A DNA stretch of 64,000 bases. It comes from Triplophysa rosa. Lineage: Eukaryota > Chordata > Actinopteri > Cypriniformes > Nemacheilidae. The notes below the pieces were generated by a model. That model had not been told where the DNA came from and searched no databases. It saw only the letters and a list, made by a program, of their open reading frames with translations. This document shows positions 40,501 through 48,882 of the stretch, piece by piece; positions within the stretch are counted from its first letter, which is position 1; the number at the start of each line of letters is the position of its first letter. The stretch spans positions 6,490,635-6,554,634 of the forward strand of contig NC_079913.1 of NCBI RefSeq assembly GCF_024868665.1, given 5' to 3'. Position numbers and translations under genes: made by a program.

Positions 40501-40553
40501 CCCCGAGCCACTGAGCACCACGTCGTTCCACCAATTCTCCTGGTAATGTTATC
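37515..40553 (-). repeat. Tandem array 3: tRNA-like monomers of about 140-150 bp, minus strand
   Basis: Twenty well-conserved units, plus one diverged unit at 37530-37612, lie head to tail on the - strand. Each has B box GGTTCAAGCCC 33 nt after GGCTCGGGGG, then CACGTTTCTTACGTGGACC and AAAAAGATAACATTACC, then CCAGGAGAATTGGTGG. Ten units keep GTGCTCAGTGGCTCGGGG; ten have an 8-bp deletion giving GTGCTCGGGG, which removes part of the A box. A 440-bp higher-order repeat is evident (38.81-39.25 versus 39.25-39.69 kb). No T4 was seen on the minus strand between units. The edge at 40553 is sharp. Confidence 0.85.
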
Positions 40554-40607
40554 TTCAAAATAAATGGAAGAGAGAGGTTACCTCTATGATGTTTTATGTT
40601 TAATATT

Positions 40608-40918
40608 AAAGCAATAAGCCCCGCGAAGCCGTGGGTTACAGTGCATTTTATAAGGGTATTGTGGCACGACGCGAAGTCATTAAAATCCCCTTAGCTGTTA
40701 TAAAATGCACTGTAACCCACGGCTTCGCGGGGCTTATTGCTTTTATAAAATGGTTACTTCATATGCGTAGCAAGGTTTCATAAAATAAAGTAAATAAAGA
40801 GATATTTAGGCTATGTAATGCATTCAGAAGTTATAAACCGGGGTGTTTTATAACGGCTTAGAACTCTGCTCAACCAATCAGAATCAAGGACCAGAACTGA
40901 CCATTTTATAAATAATAA
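40608..40918. mobile_element. MITE-like element with a perfect 46-nt palindromic arm pair
   Basis: 40608-40653 and 40698-40743 are exact inverted copies (46 nt) around a 44-nt loop; the arms contain CCCCGCGAAGCCGTGGGTTA. The sequence continues with CAACCAATCAGAATCAAGGA and CATTTTATAA, a terminal motif I associate with a dispersed vertebrate/fish non-autonomous DNA transposon. The right boundary is approximate and the family is not assigned. Confidence 0.65.
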
Positions 40919-42184
40919 TAGGCCTGGTTATAGTTTCTGAAGAAGTCATAACTTTTTGACTGACAATTATAACGTATTATTAAGGAGCTATTATTTTGTC
41001 ATTGCTATTGTGAGTCACTTCGCCGCGTCGGTAAATCATCATTTGATAAAAGACGCTAATTATTATATGGTCTAATATGGAGCCTTTGTGTCATCTAGTG
41101 GACATGTTTGGTACTGCACTGTGCCCAAACAATTTCTAATTGTAATTTGTTTAGATCAAAATGTGGAACAGTTTTCTTTTGCTTTGATTTTCTTGCAGTT
41201 TCAGAGTCGAACATGCTTTGTAAAATATGTATTTTATATAGAGTATAAGTTGTATTTTTACATTTTCATTATGAAGACCTATGGTATTATTCATCATCAG
41301 TAATTGATGAACTGAATTGAAAAATTTAGTGGATAGATCTGCTCATCACCAGTATTAGTACTGGCAGTATAGTGTCATTTAAATTGAACTGATTTTAGCA
41401 AGATTTAGCTGGCAAAATAGGCTACTAATTAATCATCTCTCTGTCTAGTCAAGCCAGGTCATGGAAGTGGAGAGGAAAAATTATTTGTATTGTTATAACA
41501 ATTCATAGTGATGTAGCTTTTCACTCTGAAGGTAATGTGATCTTGTTACTCATTATCACCCTCTAACTCTTTCAGGATGTTCTATCTTGTGTGGTTCAGC
41601 GTTTGTTGAGTGTTTAATTGGCCATGCAGCCTTCCACAAAGTACCTACAAATCTCTCAACATTGTTCCAGATAAAGGATACCAGTATGTAATTGAGAATT
41701 TTCTGTGATTACTTTAGTCAATTTATTCTCATTCATCTGTCTCTCTTTGTGACCCACACCTTCTGTTTTCTCTCTTAAAGGCTTTCCTCAGTTGTTTAAA
41801 GAGAATATTTTAGAAGAATGTACTGCAGTGGAATTCACTCTTTTATTTTGTAAGTATGCAATATAAATAACACTCTCTCTTCAAATCTCATTATTGTCAC
41901 ACACGTTGTGTACACAGGTAATTTTATGTGCAAGACAACAATACAAACTCCTGTCTTTTACTCGGTCTTCCCCTCTTTTTTAGGGTTGCATTCCTCGAGG
42001 AGGTATTTGCTGTTCATCGGTGTGGAGATGACTGGCAACATTTCTTGTAAATGTTATGCAAAGTTGTATACTGTTTATACATTTTATTAAATAATTTGAA
42101 ATCATACTAGACCATAAGCTTCTTAATTGTAGTGGTGGGCCGCCTGGACCAAAAATGCCAGGGCTGATTTTCTGTCCAAGTCCA
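40919..42184. other. Gene-free stretch beside the arrays
   Basis: No coding exon or RNA gene recognised. Near 42131-42184 the sequence GTGGTGGGCCGCCTGGACC and the inverted pair CAGGGCTG/CAGCCCTG look like a fragment of a hAT-type inverted-repeat element. Confidence 0.5.
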
Positions 42185-42300
42185 GCCCTGATTCTAATGG
42201 TAATTGTATCTTTTTTACATACCTGGTCCACATAAGAAAGGACACCAGAACTTGAGCCAGAAAGCTCAGGTCAAGTTCTCATTACCACCTCACCACATTA
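42185..42300 (-). repeat. Solitary diverged monomer of array-3 family
   Basis: Read on the - strand it contains TGAGGTGGTAATGAGAACTT, GGCTCAAGTTC, CTTATGTGGACCAGGTATGT and AAAAAAGATACAATTACCAT in the same order as an array-3 monomer. It lies about 1.6 kb beyond the array edge and is diverged, so it is probably an older dispersed copy or a separated array remnant. Confidence 0.75.
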
Positions 42301-42544
42301 TCTGTACACTGATAAAAATATACCACATTACATATGAGAAAAGTATATTATACCTTAGTAATGCTGCAACTTCCAAGGTACATTTTTAATAGAAAAGGCT
42401 ACTTTACCCAAATTTTGCTGTCTACATGAGTGAACGAGATTGTAGACATACAAGAATTTATTACTACCTGCTGGAGTACCAACAAAAGGCAGATTTAATT
42501 ATGCATTTTTTGTGGGAGCACTACCAGAGGCTTCTTTATGTTTA

Positions 42545-42984
42545 ATATGTGACCCTGGATCACAAAACCGGTCTTAAGTAGCACGGGAACATTTTTTGTA
42601 AAAGACAAAAATACATTGTGTGGGTCAAAATTATCGATTTTTCTTTTATGCCAAAAATCATTAGGATATTAAGTAAAGATCATGTTCCATGAAGATATTT
42701 TGTAAATTTCCTTCCTTAAATATATAAAAACTTTATTTTTGTGAGTGGATGGTCTGCCACAGTGCCCCTGATTAACAACTTCAAAGGCAATTTTCTCAAT
42801 ATTTTGATTTTTTTGCGCTCTCAGATTCCTCAGTTTTAAACGGTTGTATCTCAGCCAGATATTGTATTCTAACAACTCATATATCTATAGAAAGTTGATT
42901 TATTCAGCTTTCGGATTATGTAAAAATCTCAATTTCGAAAAATTGACCCATAAGACTGGTTTTGTTGTCCAGGGTCACATATGT
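42545..42984. mobile_element. Non-autonomous DNA transposon with long terminal inverted repeats
   Basis: The left end ATATGTGACCCTGGATCACA is matched, inverted, by TTGTCCAGGGTCACATAT at the right, with the inverted similarity continuing through ACAAAACC(G/A)GTCTTA. The 440-bp interior has no coding potential. Elements ending TGTGACCCTGGACCACAAAA are widespread in fish and other vertebrates. Confidence 0.8.
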
Positions 42985-43158
42985 GTAATAACACTTCAAT
43001 GTTTAATATGCATTTAATTTGTTCCAGTGGTAGACAGAGAAGGGAACGATTTGATGACGCACATTTGCCCAGTGAACCACAAAACGCCAGCCAAAGATAG
43101 CTCGTCATCTAAATTAACCGTTTTTGAGACCAGGAAGACATACATCTTATATTTGGGT

Positions 43159-43164
43159 TTTATT
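43159..43164 (-). terminator. pus7l: Candidate pus7l polyadenylation signal
   Basis: AATAAA on the - strand (TTTATT on +), about 330 nt past the pus7l stop codon. It is the nearest canonical hexamer I found. Use is inferred. Confidence 0.45.
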
Positions 43165-43494
43165 AGAGTACTAAACAAACTATCCTGTTAACACACCACT
43201 GGTTCTGAACATCACATCACCTCCATTTTTGATAAACGCGTGCGAGTCTCCCAACACTAACGTTAAATTGTGTATTTTGATTCATTCCAGAGACTCGAGT
43301 CTTTTGAATCGGCTCACCAAACACCGCCTCCACAGAAGAATATCAACGACTACTTCTCTACTTTCCCATCACCCCCATCTAGTGGTCATTAAGTGGCACA
43401 AAAGGCAGTTATTTCTGAACCCTTCAATTAAATGTGATGTCTTACAAAAAAATCCTTATTTAGTCTTAAAACATCTTTCCTCGATATAAGGTAG

Positions 43495-43818
43495 CTATGA
43501 AACATGACATTTCATAATCTCCCTGAGACACACAGTAGCATAACAGGAAGCATCCAAGTCAAACGCTATTGAAAGACTGGGTGCACAAGGCTCGTCTGAT
43601 TGACTCGTCATCTGTGATTCCTCTGCGGTGCGAAAGCTGTAAGTGACGTTCTGTGGCTTTGCGAGCAGAGGGCGATAACAACCGGGGATGTTGAGTTTAA
43701 GAGGAGTCACTCTGAAACGGCATGACCCCAAGCCATCCTGGGCCAATCTGTCCTCATACCATTTCCCCAGCAGGTTTTCTGGGTACTTGACATTATTTCC
43801 CGGCATTGTCAGAATCAC
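43495..43818 (-). CDS. pus7l: pus7l coding exon 8 (residues 549-655 and stop)
   Basis: Encodes VILTMPGNNVKYPENLLGKW through REIMKCHVS, ending at TAG. It includes LKLNIPGCYRPLL and AFDLDASCYATVCL, the conserved C terminus of the family. Confidence 0.93.
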   Translation of the reverse strand: MILTMPGNNVKYPENLLGKWYEDRLAQDGLGSCRFRVTPLKLNIPGCYRPLLAKPQNVTYSFRTAEESQMTSQSDEPCAPSLSIAFDLDASCYATVCLREIMKCHVS

Positions 43819-46800
43819 CTATAAACAGCCAGCAGACAAAACATAACATATTATTGAGCAGATTATGTAGCAGATATTATTACAGGAAAATCATCTGGAC
43901 ATTACTTGTTCTAATGGGAAAACATCATCCATCTCCTCTTCAGCAGTCACCACTTGAACCTCCAGAACAGAGAAATAAATTATAACACTTGTGCATTTAC
44001 TGACTGTGACATCACACACACATATGAATTTAGAATTTATGATATACTGACTGACATAAAAAACATATCGTTTCTATTATATAAAATATGATTGAAGTTC
44101 AGACATGAAAGCACAGCACTAAAAGCTCTTAATACATAATCTCTCAGCCAATCACTTTAAACCTACACAGAGTAACCTGAAAGGGTATATCTACTTGCAT
44201 TCTGTCAGCCAATCATCTATCATGGTGCAATATGATAGGTTATTTGTGTAATTTGTCAGCCAATGAGCTTGCATGCTACCTGTACCTCCAGCATTTAAAT
44301 AGCCTTGCTCAGGTGGCTGCTGTGTAACATGGTTCATGTGGGATGGCTGCTGGTGTGCTTCAAAATGGTGAAAAGATAAGTATTTTCCTCCAAATTAACT
44401 TAATATTACACATTTTATGTGACTATATTACCTGTGCTTAATCATATTACCTTATTATGGTGGAACAAACACAGGTATCACTGACAAATGCTATTTTTTA
44501 AATTGTAGGTAGTATCTGTGATTTTCTTATTAACAGATGTTGCCATTTTTGAACTAGGTAAGTGTTTGCTAAGACATTCATTGCTGGTTTAGGTTAAATG
44601 TAAGTTTTAAATTGAGCTTTTTCTCAATATGACTCTGACAATGAATTAAACCTTGTAGCCATGTGCATACATCTAGTAAATTTGCACTTAAAGTGATCGT
44701 TCACCCGGAAATAAAAATTCTGTCATTTCCTCACCCTCAAATTGTATGACTTTCTTCCGCAGAACACAAAAGATATTTTGAAGAATGCTGTTTACTGGCC
44801 CCCCTTGACTTGCATTGGTTTTGGGTCCATACAGTAGAAGTGAATGGGAGCCAGTGCTGTTTGGTTACCAACTTTCATCCAAATATTATTTTGTGTTCTG
44901 CGGAAGCAAGAAAGTCATAAAGGTTTAAAATGACAAGAGGGTGAGTAAATGATGACAATTTTCATTTTTGGGGGAACTATCACTTTAACATGGCTCTCTG
45001 GAGCAACAGTACACAACCCCAGCAATGAAGAGCTACTACCAACAGGTAAGGCAGACTGATTGATTTTTAATTGTTGCCTATAGTGGCTTTTTTGCTCAGA
45101 ACAAAGCAATTTACACAGGTTTGGAACAACCGAGTAAATGAAGACAGAGTATTGTAGGGGCAGATGCCACCTCACACATCACTGACCTACTGACATAATT
45201 CACACACCGGCATGCACACACACGCATATATTCAACACGTACCATTTAAGAGGGCGGTACACTGAAGTGGATGTTTATTGTTGTGGTGCACAGGTGTTCA
45301 GTTTGTAAAAAGTTGGATTAAATGCACAACGTTTGTTGTTAATGCAGAACTGTCTCTGTGTATCTTTGCTAGCACAAGAGTTGCAGTATCCCTTTAATGG
45401 GTACTCTCTTCAGTGCCTCATTACAAAACATGAGTTGTCATGATATGAGAATGCATTAAACTGCAATAAACGTCTAACCTGTCGAGCATTCAGTTCATCT
45501 TCTGTCGTGTTCTTGCATCCTCTTTCAGATCCAGACCACACCAGATCTCCCTGGACAGCCTTGAAGCCCAGTTTTTGTAGCCGGTACGCGGCTGCTTCGT
45601 TCCAGACTCTGCTGCAGTAAGAGTGCAAGTAAAAGAGCCTCATGGCATGGGGCAAACTGAGCCAGCCGCGTATGCATCCTTCACGTCCGCTCCCGTACCG
45701 ATGGAGTGCGCGGAGCATGAGTCGCTCTCTGGCTTTGTAAGCTGGCATCAGTGCTAAGCTCTCCTTGGCATTCCCTGAGGAGATGCAAAAGTGATAGTGG
45801 ACTGGAATTAAAGAGCATTGCATCAAATAACATTTCCTGTTTCCTGTTTATGGCTGTATATAAGTGTGCAAATAGATAAATCGTATGATGTAAATACTCA
45901 TTACTAATCACAAACATTTTGGATGTACTTGTACAAACTTTATTTAGAAATAGCCATGCCCAAACCTGTCAGTAGAAAATGCTGCTTTGCCTTGTTTTGG
46001 AGGTTGTCACTATCCTCTGGGGTGAAAAACAGCTTAACAGAAGTTTCCTGTTCAAATATACACAGATTTAGTGTTTTCTAACTAAAGTGATCCATCTGTA
46101 TACATGGAATGCCTCTGTAAGTAGTACCATTTCTTCCTTCAGAAGTGCGAGCCCTATTTGGTCTGCTTGGACACATGTTCTGCTGCCAAATCGCTGGGGT
46201 CCGTAGTAATTCACGAAACCGCTGTTCTATAAAAATGATGAAATATAACTATGTAATTGTAATTTATAGTGAATGCTGGTTAATAAAACCAAGATTTACC
46301 TTTACATGTTCCACTGCTTCTCGTATAAGCTCTTCTAACATTGCAAGTTCATGTTTCCCGTGAGGTTTCAGGTCTCTTATAACAAGTTCAAAGTGATTTC
46401 CCTGCAGTCTACCAAGCTTGAGGGGTTCACAGACGGGGTGGATACGTGAGATCTTCATTCCCCTTCTCTCAAACTCTGCAGCCTTCTCCAACAACCTGCC
46501 AATATATGTTTGTACATGGTCAACAACAAATCTTACAGCATTGTTGACAGAAATTATCTGTATGCTTTGTATTTACTGTTCAGGAGAGATCTTTTTCACC
46601 ACCATGGACTGGTAAGTGACTGCTTTCTTGTCTTTGATTCCTGCATAGGTAAAATCGGACGGAATCACTCCGAGCACCAAAGACATGTAGCTGATGGCCT
46701 CCAAGGTCTCCAGGTTCTCTTTTTGCAGTGTGAAAGCTGAGGACAAACACGCTTGTGTCTTAGGCAGATTTGCATACAAGATTATAAGACTTAAGCGATG

Positions 46801-47579
46801 TTTATGACTAATCTTTGCTCACCTGTGTATAATGTCACCACTTCTTCTTGACAGTCTGCTATCCCTCTCTTCTTGGGTTGCTTGCTCTTATCCCTCAGCC
46901 TCACAGTAATGGAGGTTTTATTCTGGTCTGTAAAGCTCTTGGTTTCAACAAGTTTCCCAAAACGCAAGCTGACAAAATGGTGAACTGAAGTCCGGTGCTC
47001 CTTGCTATCATCAGGCAAAAAGGTGAATGCAGAACCAGGTACTTTGGCATCGATGAACCTGAAGAACTCCTCAGCTTCTCCTTCAGAGGACGACTTTGAG
47101 AGCTCCTTAAAATCCTGGTCCTCTCTTACACGAATCTCTGATTGGTTGGTCACAGTCTGAAGGAAAGGGAAGGTTTGTCGTACTGCTCTGTGAACGACAG
47201 CTCTGAGGTTCTTATCAGCAAAAGTGCCCAATGACAACTCCACGATTTCCTGTTCGCCTTTACATGGGCTGGTTTTCGTTCTTATTTTATTAGTAAAGTG
47301 TTCTAACTCTTTGTACACAGATGGATTGAGGATAACATTTAAATTAAAGCAATCCGGATTAGAAATGTCGATTTCATCTGGTTTAGTTTGTTTTGATTTA
47401 ACATCTTTAATCGTTCCTTGATATACTGTTTTTGTCTGCGTTCCTTGAATATTAGGATTTGTAACAAGTTGTCCATAAGTGTCTATCTCCGTAACCACAA
47501 AGTCTTTGTGTGACGTTTTAATAGTCCCATGGAAACCTTCAAGGTCCGATATAAAGAACGGAAGAGTCTCCCACTCCAT
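43495..47579 (-). CDS. pus7l: Pseudouridylate synthase 7-like protein (TruD family)
   Basis: The protein is a TruD-family pseudouridine synthase, which isomerises uridine to pseudouridine in RNA. Eight coding exons on the minus strand join in phase to 655 codons plus stop: 47579-46823, 46736-46577, 46495-46300, 46226-46128, 46047-45966, 45774-45479, 43959-43906 and 43818-43495. Human PUS7L, as I recall it, is about 700 aa, and the difference lies mainly in the variable N-terminal region. Recognisable blocks are GFHGTIK near the N terminus, YAGIKDKKAVTYQ (residues 283-295, with Asp288 the predicted catalytic aspartate), GNHFELVIRDL, GFVNYYGPQRFG, VQGDLVW, LKLNIPGCYR and SFDLDASCYATVCLREIMK-like FDLDASCYATVCLREIMK at the C terminus. 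All introns use GT/AG; exon 4 has a weak donor (GTACTA). No frameshift or premature stop. It lies on the same strand as twf1, with about 2.7 kb between its start and the twf1 stop. Confidence 0.95.
43906..43959 (-). CDS. pus7l: pus7l coding exon 7 (residues 531-548)
   Basis: A 54-nt exon encoding VQVVTAEEEMDDVFPLEQ between acceptor TTCTGGAG and donor GTAATG. It matches the VTEEE segment of the human protein and keeps phase 0 on both sides. Confidence 0.82.
44688..44988. mobile_element. Intronic MITE (TTAAAG-TTCACCC family), nearly complete
   Basis: TTAAAGTGATCGTTCACCC at the left is matched by GGGGGAACTATCACTTTAA at the right, and the two halves are palindromic around about 44838. It lies in pus7l intron 6. 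TTAA at both ends may be the target duplication. It is the best-preserved copy in the window. Confidence 0.85.
45479..45774 (-). CDS. pus7l: pus7l coding exon 6 (residues 432-530)
   Basis: Encodes GNAKESLALMPAYKARERL through EDELNARQ, including LPHAMRLFYLHSY and FKAVQGDLVW. 296 nt, acceptor CTCCTCAG, donor GTTAGA. Confidence 0.92.
45966..46047 (-). CDS. pus7l: pus7l coding exon 5 (residues 405-431)
   Basis: Encodes ETSVKLFFTPEDSDNLQNK and AKQHFLLT. 82 nt, acceptor TGAACAG, donor GTTTGG. It is too short to stand out as an open frame and was found by homology. Confidence 0.88.
46128..46226 (-). CDS. pus7l: pus7l coding exon 4 (residues 372-404)
   Basis: Encodes NSGFVNYYGPQRFGSRT through LALLKEEM, 33 codons in phase 0. 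The YYGPQRFG motif is characteristic of the TruD fold. The donor GTACTA is weak, but the boundary is fixed by homology and phase. Confidence 0.88.
46300..46495 (-). CDS. pus7l: pus7l coding exon 3 (residues 306-371)
   Basis: Encodes QLLEKAAEFERRGMKIS through REAVEHVK, including PLKLGRLQGNHFELVIRDL. Acceptor TTGGCAG, donor GTAAAT, 196 nt. Confidence 0.92.
46577..46736 (-). CDS. pus7l: pus7l coding exon 2 (residues 253-305, catalytic motif)
   Basis: Encodes AFTLQKENLETLEA through KKISPE. It includes YAGIKDKKA, whose Asp is the conserved catalytic residue of TruD-type synthases. Acceptor TCCTCAG, donor GTAAAT, 160 nt. Confidence 0.93.
46823..47579 (-). CDS. pus7l: pus7l coding exon 1 (residues 1-252)
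   Basis: Starts at MEWETLPFF and ends in phase 1 at donor GTGAGC after VTLYT. It contains the GFHGTIK and TEIDTYGQLV blocks of the N-terminal part and DAKVPGSAFTF / HHFVSLRFGKLVETKSF. Confidence 0.93.
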
Positions 47580-47880
47580 TTTGTAATTCCTAGACGAAAA
47601 AGGCGATTTAGTTACTTTATAGCCCTTTTAATTATTTCTGAACACAGGCTAATGCAAACGAGCTGCACACTGCGTCTCGACGTAACACGTAAAATAAGAC
47701 ATTATTCTAGTTACAAAAGCACATTTACTCTAAGTAAATCATAATAGAACTTGGAGCAAAATGCGCAAAAAAATAATACTGCTTCTACTCACCCGTGTTC
47801 AGTGTTTATTTAACTTCACTTCCGCTACACGTGCTACCGATGCTGTGCTTCTTAAAGGCACAGCAGCACTAAAAGCCTGC
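47580..47880 (-). promoter_or_regulatory. pus7l: pus7l 5' region with a noncoding first exon
   Basis: On the - strand a consensus donor (GTGAGT, 47792-47787) and an acceptor ending TTTTCGTCTAG (AG at 47591-47590) frame a 203-bp intron just upstream of the ATG. Only ten 5' UTR nt (47589-47580) would lie in coding exon 1. Upstream of the donor are GCGGAAGTG, an ETS-type site (47825-47817), and CACGTG (47828-47833). There is no clear TATA box, as expected for a housekeeping promoter. The transcription start is not located. Confidence 0.55.
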
Positions 47881-48261
47881 TGACTTGTTAGCAAAGTATG
47901 CTAACGTTTTTCCAGGTATATGACAAAGTTAAGCTTTTTGCTCCCATCAATGTAATGTTGAATGTAATTTCAAGATCTGGGTAGTTCTGGTCTTAGATGT
48001 GAATTACTCTGGTAACATGATACTAGTGATCTCACCATTACCGTGTTGTTGGCACCCACTTGTTGAAATAATTAACGTTACATTTGTGTTGCTTGTATTT
48101 ATGAAACCTTGCCAGATAAATGAATAACCACCCTGGGCCGTAATGTTGAATTGGTTATTCTCAACATGAAATCTATGGGGCTTATCACTTCAACCTATGA
48201 ATGATAGTCAGGAGGGTTTCCACTTCTATTGATAAAATTGTTTTGAATGGTTATTAGTATG

Positions 48262-48744
48262 CAGTGTTGGGTAAGTTACTCTCAAAAAGTAATTAATTAC
48301 TAGTTACTAATTACATATTCAGTGTAATTAGATTACTGTACAAATTACTCTCTCCAAAAAGTATTTAGTTACTTATTACTAATTACTTTCTATATCCTAT
48401 ATCAACCTTGATTAGTTAAGTGATTCAAGGATAGGCATGAAAGGGCTTTTAATTCATTTAAATAAATAATATTAAACTACATAAAGTATTATTATTAACT
48501 GACCAAAGTATTACAAATGTGAGAATTATAGATTAAAGCACAGATTTTAAAGTTAGACTTTGAATTTTGATGTCAATTCCACTATTGCACACAACCAAAT
48601 TACACAGTTAGTTTGTTTAATTACATCAAAAGTAACTAATTAAATTACAGAAAAATAAGACTAATCCCTTGCTTTACTTTTTCAAGGGAAAAGTAATTAA
48701 ATTACAGTAACTAATTACTTAGTAACTAGTTACACCCAACACTG
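48262..48744. mobile_element. hAT-like MITE with 8-bp target site duplication
   Basis: The 483-bp element begins CAGTGTTGGGT and ends ACCCAACACTG. It is flanked by perfect direct repeats TTAGTATG (48254-48261 and 48745-48752). An 8-bp duplication and CAGTG-type ends are the signature of the hAT superfamily. Subterminal regions are rich in AGTAACTAATTA words in both orientations. It lies in the short pus7l-twf1 intergenic gap and has no coding capacity. Confidence 0.9.
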
Positions 48745-48876
48745 TTAGTATGTTTGCCCTAAATGTGTATACGTCACGTATTTATTTATCAACCCTATCA
48801 GACAGTTGTGACAATAAGACCTAAATATTAAAACGGGTATTACAAACACCTCAATGATATTTAAACTTCAAATCAT

Positions 48877-48882
48877 TTTATT
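48877..48882 (-). terminator. twf1: Candidate twf1 polyadenylation signal
   Basis: AATAAA on the - strand within GAAAAAATAAAATG, about 1.4 kb past the twf1 stop. No nearer canonical hexamer was found; an ATTAAA lies near 49575. This would give a long 3' UTR. Inferred. Confidence 0.5.

Noticed and set aside
30263..40553. CRISPR-like array
   Set aside because: Repeats are tandem monomers without unique spacers in animal DNA, and no cas genes are present.
30263..40553. Canonical tRNA gene cluster
   Set aside because: Box A and B matches are good, but the T stem is only two to three base pairs and no standard 7-bp acceptor stem plus cloverleaf is formed in the copies examined. I call them tRNA-like.
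37798..40558. Long repetitive open frames on both strands of array 3 (up to about 184 codons)
   Set aside because: The monomer length is often close to a multiple of three and stop-poor on both strands, so frames stay open by periodicity. Both strands being open with repeat-phase protein argues against coding.
1..43158. Exons of ADAMTS20, the human neighbour beyond PUS7L
   Set aside because: I looked for cysteine/tryptophan-rich thrombospondin-repeat exons on the minus strand and recognised none. A translated search could still find short exons.
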